From assembly GCF_018070025.1 (NCBI RefSeq), contig NZ_JAGPYQ010000001.1, positions 744,001 through 808,000 on the forward strand: a DNA stretch of 64,000 nucleotides, written 5' to 3'. Under the pieces are notes generated by a model. The model searched no databases. It worked only from the letters and a program-made list of their open reading frames with translations, and was not told where the DNA came from. Shown here in pieces: positions 51,555-58,975 of this stretch (the first letter of the stretch is position 1; the number at the start of each line of letters is the position of its first letter). This DNA is from Streptomyces liliiviolaceus (GTDB lineage: Bacteria; Actinomycetota; Actinomycetes; Streptomycetales; Streptomycetaceae). The translations under genes and the position numbers were made by a program.

Positions 51555-52142
51555 ATGAGCGAGGTGAAGTCCGTCCCGGCGCACTACGGCCGTAGCCGTC
51601 TCACCGGGCGCACCCGCTGGCGGGCCACCCGCCGCGGGCGCCGGGACGGTCACGCCGGCATCGGGGCCGGGCACTACGCCCAGGAGTTGGCCGGCGGGCT
51701 GGACATGGCGCTGGACGAGCTGCGGTCCGGCTTCGTCCTCCGCCACGCGGCTCTCATCGACCGCGTGAAGGAGGAGTCCGCGCGGATCGTGACGGAGTAC
51801 GACCGGCTCAACGAGGACGTGCCCGCGGCGCTGGCCCGCTTCGGTGGCTGGGTGTCGCAGTGGCGCACGGAGGTGACGGCCTGCCAGCGGCGCGGCCTGG
51901 CCCTCGCCGCCTGCGCCGATCAGGAACTCGCCCACTACCAGGCCTCGTACGCGCGCGCCGCCCGCCAGGAGGAGCCGCCGGACGCGCCGAGCCCGAGGGC
52001 CGCGGCCCTCGACGAGTCCTGGACGGGAGCACCGGAGTGGATGCTCGACGACGTCCTGGTCCGCAGAGCACTGCAGATTCTGGAGCAGAGGTTGGGACCG
52101 GCGGCCGGACAGGCCGACCGGGGGGAACGGGGGACACGATGA
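51555..52142 (+). CDS. Helical protein of unknown function, first gene of envelope operon
   Basis: 195 residues, ATG at 51555 behind AAGGGGGA. A basic N-terminus ('RSRLTGRTRWRATRRGRRDG') precedes a long helical stretch ('ELAGGLDMALDELRSGFVLR', 'ARIVTEYDRLNEDVPAALAR', 'ADQELAHYQASYARAARQEE') that could be a coiled coil. No known domain is recognisable. The stop overlaps the next start (ATGA), so translation is coupled. Confidence 0.7.
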   Translation: MSEVKSVPAHYGRSRLTGRTRWRATRRGRRDGHAGIGAGHYAQELAGGLDMALDELRSGFVLRHAALIDRVKEESARIVTEYDRLNEDVPAALARFGGWVSQWRTEVTACQRRGLALAACADQELAHYQASYARAARQEEPPDAPSPRAAALDESWTGAPEWMLDDVLVRRALQILEQRLGPAAGQADRGERGTR

Positions 52143-52912
52143 CAAGAGCGACGACGACGAGGAGGCGGGGCCGAGCCACGGGGGGCACCGCGGCCCTGGG
52201 CACCGCCGCCCTCCTGCTGACCCTGACGACGGCGTGCGACAGCGGTCCGTTCGCCGGGCCGGAGCACCTCTCCGCCGACTGTGCCGTCGTGCTGGACGGC
52301 TCGGGATCCGGCGTCGACAGCGACACCGGCTTCCGGGCGAAGGAGAAGCTCAAGGCGACGCTGCCGACCTTCCTGGCCGACAAGAAGTGCAAGTACCTGT
52401 CCTACGCGCCCATCACCGCCGCCTCCGTCGCCTCCTCCTGCCATGTGCCGCGGATCGACATCGACCCGGACTCCGACAAGCGGTCCGAGCGTGAGGGGCT
52501 GTGGAAGCAGACGCGCGTTCTCGCCGGAGCGGGCGCCGACAAGATGCTGGAGTGCGCCCGGGACCGCCAGCCGGGATCGGACGTCCTGGGCGGCCTGGAC
52601 CGTGCGGCCAAGGTGCCCCGCGCAGACGGCACCTTCCATGTCCTGGTGATCAGCGACTTCGACCAGTCCGACCCCGACTTCAGGCTGTCCAAGTACGAGC
52701 TCGGCACCCAGCCCGAGCGGGACACCGCCGTCGAGGAACTGGTCAGCGAGCGTGGGTTGCCCAAACTGCCGGACACCACCGTCTACCGCGTCGGCTTCGC
52801 CATGCGCGGCGGAAGGACCAACCCCGAACGCGTCGACCAGATGCAGCAGTTCTGGCAGCAGCTTCTGGAGAAGGAGGTGAAGGTCGATGTCGACGACGGA
52901 TACGGCGCCTGA
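52139..52912 (+). CDS. Lipoprotein with VWA-like domain
   Basis: 257 residues. Basic start, hydrophobic 'GTAALGTAALLLTLTTAC' and a lipobox cysteine at residue 33 mark a lipoprotein. The mature part begins 'CAVVLDGSGSGVDSDTGF', resembling the DxSxS metal-binding (MIDAS) start of von Willebrand A domains, and later 'FHVLVISDFDQSDPD', a VWA strand with an acidic loop. It probably faces the outside of the membrane. Its end overlaps the next gene by 26 nt. Confidence 0.75.
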   Translation: MTRATTTRRRGRATGGTAALGTAALLLTLTTACDSGPFAGPEHLSADCAVVLDGSGSGVDSDTGFRAKEKLKATLPTFLADKKCKYLSYAPITAASVASSCHVPRIDIDPDSDKRSEREGLWKQTRVLAGAGADKMLECARDRQPGSDVLGGLDRAAKVPRADGTFHVLVISDFDQSDPDFRLSKYELGTQPERDTAVEELVSERGLPKLPDTTVYRVGFAMRGGRTNPERVDQMQQFWQQLLEKEVKVDVDDGYGA

Positions 52913-54347
52913 GGAGCCCCGCCCGCTCAGGGACGATCTGCGTGAGCGGTTCCGCCGCGGCCGCGGCCGCGCACCCGGCCTCGGGCGCACGAACCCCGCC
53001 GCGCCGCGCGGCCAGGTCCCGCCGACCGACACGCGCGAGGCCAGACGCCTGCTGGGCGAGGCCGAGTCGGCCGGACGCCGCGCCGCCAGGAACGGCACGC
53101 TGAACCCGTACGTCCTCGGTTCGCTGCACCGACTGCCCTACTTCGGCCGGCTCAGGGGGCTGCGCGACCATGCGCGCGACCGCATCGTGGCCCGTCACCA
53201 CGGGCGCGAGGAGCAGGAACTGCAGTCCTCGGCCGCGTTGTTCGCCGCCACCGAGGCCCGGGAGAACGAGGCCCGCCGGTCCAGAGAGGCACAGCAGGAG
53301 GAGACGCTTCGCCAGCAGGCCGCGGTCGCGCGGCTGGACCGGGCGGCGACCCGCACCGTCGCCCGCGAGGACCGCCGCGAACGGCTGCTGCCCTGGGCCG
53401 TGGACCGGTTCGGGGCGGGCCGTGCCGACGGTACGGATCCGGACGCCGGAACGCGCGAGGACCCGGACGGACCGGCCGACTGGGACGACGACTCCGAGAA
53501 GCAGAGCCGGACCGTGTCGCGCCCGGCCGCCGCTCCTTGGGAGGGCCTCACGGAGACCGCGGCCATGGCCCGCTGGCCCCGCCGGTTCCTGACCCTGCTG
53601 CTGATCCTGGTCGAACTCCCGGTCTATCTGACCCTGTTCCTCGCGATACACGACGGCACTCCGCAGGGCCGGGCCAGCGCCTATCTGCTGACCGCGGCGG
53701 TGGGTGTCGCCATGACGCTCGGCCCCTTCCAGGCCGGTCGCCAGTGGCGTCGCCGGGGCGCCACGGCCTCGCTGCGGGTGGTCCTGCCGATCGCGGCGGC
53801 GATCGCGTCCCTCTGGGCGGTGGCGGCCTGGTACCTGGGCGATCTGCGCGCCCGTATCGTCTTCCGCGACCCCGACACGGGGGGCATGGAGGAGCTCGCC
53901 CGGCAGCTGGACGTCGATCTGCCGCCCGCGCCGACCCTGCTCCAGGAGCTGCAGCTGGACCCGCACACGGTCAGCGTCACCTTCATCTCGCTGCTCCTGC
54001 TGTCGGGCGGGATCGCCTTCCTGCTGGCCCTGTCCGAGGAACATCCCTTCGTCGCCGCCTACCGTCACCACCAGAAGCGGCTGGCGGCGGCCGAGGCAAC
54101 CCTGGCGCAGGCGGCGGGAGCGGCCGCGGCGGCCCGCCGTCAGCAGGACACCCTGGACGACCGGCGCGCCGAGCGCCGCGAGGCACTGGCCGCCGAACTG
54201 ACCGCGGTGGACTCCGTGTTCGAGGCGGCGGCCCACGCCTATCTCGACGGCGTCCAGGCCGCCTCGCACGACCCGGCGGTCACCGAGGGCGCCATGCGCC
54301 TCTCGGCCCGCTACCCCCTCCTGCACGACGATCCGGTACGCCGATGA
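52887..54347 (+). CDS. Four-TM membrane protein with coiled coils
   Basis: 486 residues. Residues 1-220 are charged, with a predicted coiled coil ('ARENEARRSREAQQEETLRQ'). Four membrane helices follow around residues 235-255, 265-285, 295-315 and 360-385 ('FLTLLLILVELPVYLTLFLA', 'VSVTFISLLLLSGGIAFLLA'). A second Ala/Arg-rich coiled coil ends the protein. It is translationally linked to the VWA-like lipoprotein, so the two likely form an envelope complex. No family recognised. Confidence 0.75.
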   Translation: MSTTDTAPEEPRPLRDDLRERFRRGRGRAPGLGRTNPAAPRGQVPPTDTREARRLLGEAESAGRRAARNGTLNPYVLGSLHRLPYFGRLRGLRDHARDRIVARHHGREEQELQSSAALFAATEARENEARRSREAQQEETLRQQAAVARLDRAATRTVAREDRRERLLPWAVDRFGAGRADGTDPDAGTREDPDGPADWDDDSEKQSRTVSRPAAAPWEGLTETAAMARWPRRFLTLLLILVELPVYLTLFLAIHDGTPQGRASAYLLTAAVGVAMTLGPFQAGRQWRRRGATASLRVVLPIAAAIASLWAVAAWYLGDLRARIVFRDPDTGGMEELARQLDVDLPPAPTLLQELQLDPHTVSVTFISLLLLSGGIAFLLALSEEHPFVAAYRHHQKRLAAAEATLAQAAGAAAAARRQQDTLDDRRAERREALAAELTAVDSVFEAAAHAYLDGVQAASHDPAVTEGAMRLSARYPLLHDDPVRR

Positions 54348-54371
54348 GGCGTGGGTACGGGTGCGGCGGTT

Positions 54372-55151
54372 TCAGAACCCGTTCGAAAGCCGGTCCAGCC
54401 ACTCCTTGAGCAGGACACCCTCGGCCCGGGTGAGGGCCGGGGGCGGGGACTGGCCCAGGAGGGCGTTCAGGCGGGCGGCCGTGGAGGGGATGCGGGGCTC
54501 GTCCGGTTCGGCCGGGGCGGAGGCCGCCTCGGCCGTCACCGGTGATGCCGTCCCGGGTGACGTCGTCCCGGGTGTCGCCGTCACCTCCGGCGTGAACACC
54601 GTCGCGTGGATCGCGTCGCGGACCCGGCGTGACACCGACTCGTCCGTGAACGTCGCCGGGCGGGAGACCAGCATCAGCGCCACGCCGACGTTCGCCGACA
54701 TGATCATCTGGGCCGCCAGTTCGGGGGCCAGGCGCAACTTGCCCTGTGCCGCGGCCCGTTGCAGGTCGGCCGTGAGGATGCGGTGGGCCTCCAGCGCCGC
54801 CGCCGGGGGCGTACGCATCGCGGGCGAGTGCATCAGGCGGAACAGGTTCGGGTTGGCCCGCGCGAACTCGACGTGGGTGGTCCAGCCGTCCCGCAGATCC
54901 TCGACCGGGTCCGTACCGGGCGGCCGGTCCCGCTTGGTCGCGAGGTACTTGTCCCAGCCGTGGTCGACGACCGCCGACAGGAGGCCCTCCTTGTCCCCGA
55001 AGTGGCGGTAGAGGGCGGGGGCGCCGACCCCGGCACCCTCGCACACGGCCCTGGTCGACACGTCCCCGTCGGGGGACTGGGCGACCAGGGCCGCCGCCAC
55101 TTCGAGAATGCGCGCTTTCGTACTCACGGCCGTGACGCTATCCGAGGTCAT
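54372..55151 (-). CDS. TetR/AcrR-family regulator
   Basis: 259 residues. The N-terminal HTH is typical: 'STKARILEVAAALVAQSPDG', 'VSTRAVCEGAGVGAPALYRH', 'FGDKEGLLSAVVDHGWDKYL'. A TetR C-terminal ligand domain follows, with a Thr/Pro-rich insert. Its ATG overlaps the stop of the SDR upstream (ATGA). It most likely controls this operon and the divergent aldo/keto reductase through the palindromes at 56948-57060. Confidence 0.92.
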   Translation of the reverse strand: MTSDSVTAVSTKARILEVAAALVAQSPDGDVSTRAVCEGAGVGAPALYRHFGDKEGLLSAVVDHGWDKYLATKRDRPPGTDPVEDLRDGWTTHVEFARANPNLFRLMHSPAMRTPPAAALEAHRILTADLQRAAAQGKLRLAPELAAQMIMSANVGVALMLVSRPATFTDESVSRRVRDAIHATVFTPEVTATPGTTSPGTASPVTAEAASAPAEPDEPRIPSTAARLNALLGQSPPPALTRAEGVLLKEWLDRLSNGF

Positions 55152-56077
55152 ACGGCGGACCGCGGAGAGGCCGCCGGAGATGTCCGGGAGGTCCGCGGGG
55201 TGAGCAGGTCGGCCAGGCCTATGCGGGCCAGGAACTCCGCGCGGATACGGTCCGCGACCCCGCTGACCTCCTCCGACCCGTCGTTCGAGGGGTCGACGTG
55301 GACGCGGAAGGGCCGCTTGCCGTGCGGGGCGTCGACGACCTCGACGATCGCGTCGGCCACCAGGGACGCGGAGGTGCCGGCCGGTTCGAGGGCGGCGAGG
55401 CGCTCGGCGACCTGCTCCATCAGGCCCGCGTACCGCTCCTCGTAGGCCGGGAGCACCGTCCGCTCGGACGGGTGGCCGCCGGTCGCGAAGTGCTCCGTAC
55501 CCGACGTGAACGCGCCCGGCACCACGATCGTCGTCTCGATGCCGAACCGGGCCAGCTCACCGGCGTACGACACCGCGAGCGCGTCCATCGCGGCCTTCGC
55601 GGCGAAGTACGGGGCGAGGTAGGGCGGGGTGCCGCCCCTGGTCGAGGACGAGCCGACCCAGAGCACCAGGCCGTGCTCCTGGGCGCGCAGGTGCGGGAGT
55701 GCGGCGCGGTTCACGCGCTGGGTGCCGAGCACGTTCGTGTCGTACACCGCGGCCAGTTCGGCGGGGGTGAAGGCCTCGGCGGGTCCTGTGACCATGTGGC
55801 CCGCGTTGTGGACGACCACGTCCAGCGCGCCGGCCCCGGCCAGGACCGTGGCGACGGCGGCGTCCGCGGACTCCTGCGACAGGACGTCCAACTCGACCGT
55901 ACGCAGGTCGACTTCGTGCTCGGCGGCGTACGACTCGGCCTCGGCGACCCGGTGGGCGTTGCGTCCGCCCGTGTCGCGCATCGCCGCGTACACCGTGTGC
56001 CCGGCGTCGGCCAGCGCCCGCGCGGCGAGCGCGCCGAACCCGGAACCCGCCCCGGTGATGACGATCGTCCTGCTCAT
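55148..56077 (-). CDS. SDR oxidoreductase
   Basis: 309 residues from the ATG at 56077 with AGGAG upstream. Cofactor loop 'GAGSGFG', 'VVVHNAGHM', Ser in 'VGSSSTRGG', catalytic 'YFAAK' (Tyr-x-x-x-Lys), and 'TTIVVPGAFTSGTEHFA'. A longer than usual C-terminus suits 11-beta-HSD-like or AKR-like carbonyl reductases. It is the middle gene of SDR-SDR-TetR. Confidence 0.92.
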   Translation of the reverse strand: MSRTIVITGAGSGFGALAARALADAGHTVYAAMRDTGGRNAHRVAEAESYAAEHEVDLRTVELDVLSQESADAAVATVLAGAGALDVVVHNAGHMVTGPAEAFTPAELAAVYDTNVLGTQRVNRAALPHLRAQEHGLVLWVGSSSTRGGTPPYLAPYFAAKAAMDALAVSYAGELARFGIETTIVVPGAFTSGTEHFATGGHPSERTVLPAYEERYAGLMEQVAERLAALEPAGTSASLVADAIVEVVDAPHGKRPFRVHVDPSNDGSEEVSGVADRIRAEFLARIGLADLLTPRTSRTSPAASPRSAV

Positions 56078-56106
56078 GACGGAACTCCTGAGGGCTGAGG
56101 GGGTAT

Positions 56107-56874
56107 TCACGCGATGCCGCCGTTGGCGCGGACCACCTGGCCGTTGACCCAGCGGCCGGCCGGGCCCGCCAGGAAGGACACGACCCCGGCGATGTCCTCG
56201 GGCGTGCCGAGGCGCTCCAGCGGCGGCTGGGCGGCCATCCGCGCGATGGTCTCCTCGTCCTTGCCGTCCAGGAACAGGGAGGTGGCGGTCGGGCCGGGGG
56301 CCACGGCGTTGACGGTGACGTCCCGGCCGCGCAGTTCGCGGGCCAGGATCAGGGTCATGGCCTCGACGGCGCCCTTCGTGGCCGCGTACCCCGCGTAGCC
56401 GGGGAGGGCGAGTGCCAGCACGCTGGTGGAGAAGTTGAGGATCGCGCCGCCCTTGCGCAGCCGGCGTGCGGCCTGCTGGTCGACGACGAAGGTGCCGCGG
56501 ATGTTGGTGCGGTGCATGCGGTCCAGGGCGTCGAGGTCGGTGTCGACGAGCGGGGCGAGCGTCATGACGCCAGCCGCGTGCACGACGACGTCGATCCCGC
56601 CGTACGTCGACTCGGCGGCGTCGAAGAGCGCCGAGACCTCGGTCTCCTCGGCCACGTCGGCCCGGAAGGCGAACGCCTGGCCGCCCGCCTCGGTGATCGC
56701 GCCGACGGCCTTGTCGGCCTCGGTCTGGTTGCCCGCGTAGTTGACGACGACGGCGAATCCGTCGGCGGCCAGGCGCTCCGCGGTCTCGCGGCCGATGCCG
56801 CGGGAACCGCCGGTGACGATGGCGACGCGGGTGGTGGTGTCGGTACCTGCACCGGTGCCGGTCTGCTCGGTCAT
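56107..56874 (-). CDS. SDR oxidoreductase (FabG-like)
   Basis: 255 residues. It has 'GGSRGIGRETAERLAADGFA' (TGGSRGIG), 'DVVVHAAGVM', catalytic 'YAATKGAVEAMTL' and 'RDVTVNAVAPGPTATSLFLD', and ends 'GRWVNGQVVRANGG'. It is the first gene of the operon and is divergent from the aldo/keto reductase. Confidence 0.93.
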   Translation of the reverse strand: MTEQTGTGAGTDTTTRVAIVTGGSRGIGRETAERLAADGFAVVVNYAGNQTEADKAVGAITEAGGQAFAFRADVAEETEVSALFDAAESTYGGIDVVVHAAGVMTLAPLVDTDLDALDRMHRTNIRGTFVVDQQAARRLRKGGAILNFSTSVLALALPGYAGYAATKGAVEAMTLILARELRGRDVTVNAVAPGPTATSLFLDGKDEETIARMAAQPPLERLGTPEDIAGVVSFLAGPAGRWVNGQVVRANGGIA

Positions 56875-56947
56875 GGCGATGCTCCTCGTCTCGGCGGGTA
56901 GCGCTGCTCGCTTCCCGACCAGAGCAACGCTAACACCGAAACCGTAT

Positions 56948-56974
56948 CGACGCTACCGTTCGACCGTAGCGTCG
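56948..56974. promoter_or_regulatory. 9-bp inverted repeat in the SDR/AKR divergent region
   Basis: CGACGCTAC, 9 bp, GTAGCGTCG: perfect arms. It lies about 75 bp upstream of the SDR start; the same GCGTCG core recurs just downstream (56980-56986). Likely an operator or -35 region for the SDR-SDR-TetR operon. Confidence 0.55.
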
Positions 56975-57021
56975 TTATTGCGTCGCTATCGAAAGCGGAA
57001 GTGCCGGCCGGCCTTGCGAAG

Positions 57022-57060
57022 CGGAACATCGCTCCGTATATTTAACGGAACAGCGCTCCG
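57022..57060 (+). promoter_or_regulatory. Paired TetR-like operator repeats at the AKR promoter
   Basis: CGGAACATCGCTCCG (57022-57036) and CGGAACAGCGCTCCG (57046-57060), 24 bp apart centre to centre, each an imperfect palindrome. An A+T-rich TATATTTAA lies between them, probably the -10 region. A repressor bound here would block the aldo/keto reductase promoter. Confidence 0.6.
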
Positions 57061-57109
57061 CTTACCGCCGTGGTGGCGGTGAGGGTGCGACACCTGGAGG
57101 AACACAGCC

Positions 57110-58129
57110 ATGCAGTACCGCACCTTGGGCCGCACCGGTGTGCAGGTCAGCTCCCTCGCGCTCGGCGCGATGAACTTCGGCAGGATCGGGCGCACCACCC
57201 AGGAGGAGGCCACCGCGATCGTCGACGCCGCCCTTGAGGGCGGGGTCAACGTCATCGACACCGCCGACGCGTACAGCGCCGGGGAGTCCGAGGAGATGGT
57301 CGGCAAGGCCATCGCGGGCCGCCGCGACGACATCGTGCTGGCCACGAAGGCGTACCTGCCGATGGGCGACGAGCGCAACCACCGGGGCGGTTCGCGGCGC
57401 TGGCTGGTCACCGCGCTGGACGACAGCCTGCGGCGCCTCGGCGTCGACCACGTCGACCTCTACCAGGTCCACCGGTGGGACCCGGCCACCAGCGACGAGG
57501 AGACCCTGTCGGCCCTGACCGATCTGCAACGCGCGGGCAAGATCCGCTACTTCGGCTCCTCGACCTTCCCGGCGTACCGGATCGTGCAGGCGCAATGGGC
57601 CGCACGCGAGCACCACCTGGGCCGTTACGTCACCGAGCAGCCCGCCTACTCGATCCTGCAGCGCGGCATCGAGACGCACGTCCTGCCGGTGACCGAGGAG
57701 TACGGGCTCGGGGTGCTGGCCTGGAGCCCGCTGGCCTCGGGCTGGCTGTCGGGGGCGATCCGGGAGGGCCGGAAGGTCGCCACGAACCGCTCGGCGTTCA
57801 TGCCGCAGCGCTTCGACACCGCCGTCCCGTCCAACCGGGCCAAGCTCGACGCCGTCGAACGGCTGGCCCGGGTCGCCGACGAGGCCGGCCTGACCCTGAT
57901 CCAGCTCGCCCTCGGCTTCGTGACCGCGCACCCCGCGGTGACGAGCGCGCTGATCGGCCCCCGCACGCCGGACCACCTGCACGCGCAGCTGGCGGCGGCG
58001 GACACGGTGCTCCCGCCCGACGTCCTGGACGCGATAGACACAATCGTCCCTCCCGGCACGGACCTGGCCCCGGACGAGAAGAACGACACCCCACCGGCAC
58101 TGCTGGACCCGACTCTGCGGCGCCGCTGA
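57110..58129 (+). CDS. Aldo/keto reductase
   Basis: 339 residues. AKR catalytic tetrad: Asp and Tyr in 'VIDTADAYSAGESEEMVG', Lys in 'VLATKAYLP', His in 'DLYQVHRWDP'. The fold continues with 'RYFGSSTFPAYR' and the NADPH-binding 'GLGVLAWSPLASGWLSG' and 'SALIGPRTPDHLHAQLAAAD'. It reduces aldehydes or ketones; the substrate is unknown. It should be induced together with the divergent SDR pair. Confidence 0.95.
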   Translation: MQYRTLGRTGVQVSSLALGAMNFGRIGRTTQEEATAIVDAALEGGVNVIDTADAYSAGESEEMVGKAIAGRRDDIVLATKAYLPMGDERNHRGGSRRWLVTALDDSLRRLGVDHVDLYQVHRWDPATSDEETLSALTDLQRAGKIRYFGSSTFPAYRIVQAQWAAREHHLGRYVTEQPAYSILQRGIETHVLPVTEEYGLGVLAWSPLASGWLSGAIREGRKVATNRSAFMPQRFDTAVPSNRAKLDAVERLARVADEAGLTLIQLALGFVTAHPAVTSALIGPRTPDHLHAQLAAADTVLPPDVLDAIDTIVPPGTDLAPDEKNDTPPALLDPTLRRR

Positions 58130-58198
58130 CCGCCGAGCGCGTGGGTACGGGCCACGCGGCCTCGTTCACGCAGTGTTCGCGCGCCCTACGCTGACCGC

Positions 58199-58429
58199 AT
58201 GACGGTCGAAATGACGCTGAGCCTGCCTGCCGACGTGGCCGCCTACCTGACGGCCAAGGGAAACGCCTCCGCCTTCACCGCCCGGGTACTGCGCCGCCAG
58301 ATGCTCACCGAGGACCTGGAGAAGTCCGCGCGAGTACGGGCCGAGGCGGGCCTGGCGACCACAGCGGCGGAGCCCGCCGAGAGCGAGGACGCCACCCTGG
58401 AGCGCTGGGCGCGGGTCGCCGGGCGGTGA
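58199..58429 (+). CDS. Orphan RHH antitoxin-like small protein
   Basis: 76 residues. 'TVEMTLSLPADVAAYLTAKG' followed by 'ASAFTARVLRRQM' has the strand-helix-helix layout of ribbon-helix-helix DNA-binding antitoxins, with an Ala/Glu-rich tail that would bind a toxin. No toxin gene follows; the next gene is convergent. The toxin may be lost or act elsewhere. Confidence 0.65.
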   Translation: MTVEMTLSLPADVAAYLTAKGNASAFTARVLRRQMLTEDLEKSARVRAEAGLATTAAEPAESEDATLERWARVAGR

Positions 58430-58451
58430 GGGACGGGACGCCCGGGCCCGG

Positions 58452-58907
58452 TCAGTCGGCCGTCAGGACGTCGGCGAGGCTCACCGCGGGGCGGCCGAGC
58501 AGCCTCGGCAGCACGTGGCGTTGGCGTTCGGTCAGGGGCGTCAGGAAGACCGCCGCGTCGGCCTCGGTCCGTGCGCAGAGTTCAGCCGTCTCGCGGACCT
58601 TTCCGTAGCTCAGGAGAGTCCGCGAGGAGTAGGGGAGGGTCATCTTCCCGACCCCGCCGGCCGAGACCCCGCGCCGCTGCACGATACGGCCCACGACCCG
58701 CGCCCCGCGCTCCGTCAGCGCCCGCGCCGCCGCGTCCATCGACGCGGCGAAGTCCTTCTGCCTGCCGGAGAAATAGCCGACGAGCACGACATCGGCACCC
58801 TCGACCGCGAAGGCCGCCGAGGCCGCCAAGACCGGAACCTGATGCCGGTCCCGCACCGGTCCCGCCCGGTGATCCGGTCGCCGGTCCCGCCTCCGAGCCT
58901 GCTGCAT
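58452..58907 (-). CDS. HflX N-terminal-domain protein without GTPase
   Basis: 151 residues. 'EGADVVLVGYFSGRQKDFAA', 'ALTERGARVVGRIVQRRGVS', 'LLSYGKVRETAELCARTEAD' and 'AVFLTPLTERQRHVLPRLLG' match the HflX N-domain step by step (V-G-x-V-x-Q-R-R, G-K-V-E-E-L, L-x-P-x-Q-x-R). HflX proper continues into an Obg-like GTPase; here the protein stops. The start at 58907 has a weak ribosome site. A role in ribosome binding without GTP hydrolysis is possible. Confidence 0.65.
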   Translation of the reverse strand: MQQARRRDRRPDHRAGPVRDRHQVPVLAASAAFAVEGADVVLVGYFSGRQKDFAASMDAAARALTERGARVVGRIVQRRGVSAGGVGKMTLPYSSRTLLSYGKVRETAELCARTEADAAVFLTPLTERQRHVLPRLLGRPAVSLADVLTAD

Positions 58908-58975
58908 ACCGCACAGGCTAGACGCCCGGGCAGGGGAAGAGCAGCGTCCCCAGGGGCGTCGATGCCGGGCGGCGT

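Noticed and set aside
36839..54347. Whether the conflict locus is an integrated element with attachment sites
   Set aside because: I found no integrase, tRNA or flanking direct repeats; the edges are ordinary genes.
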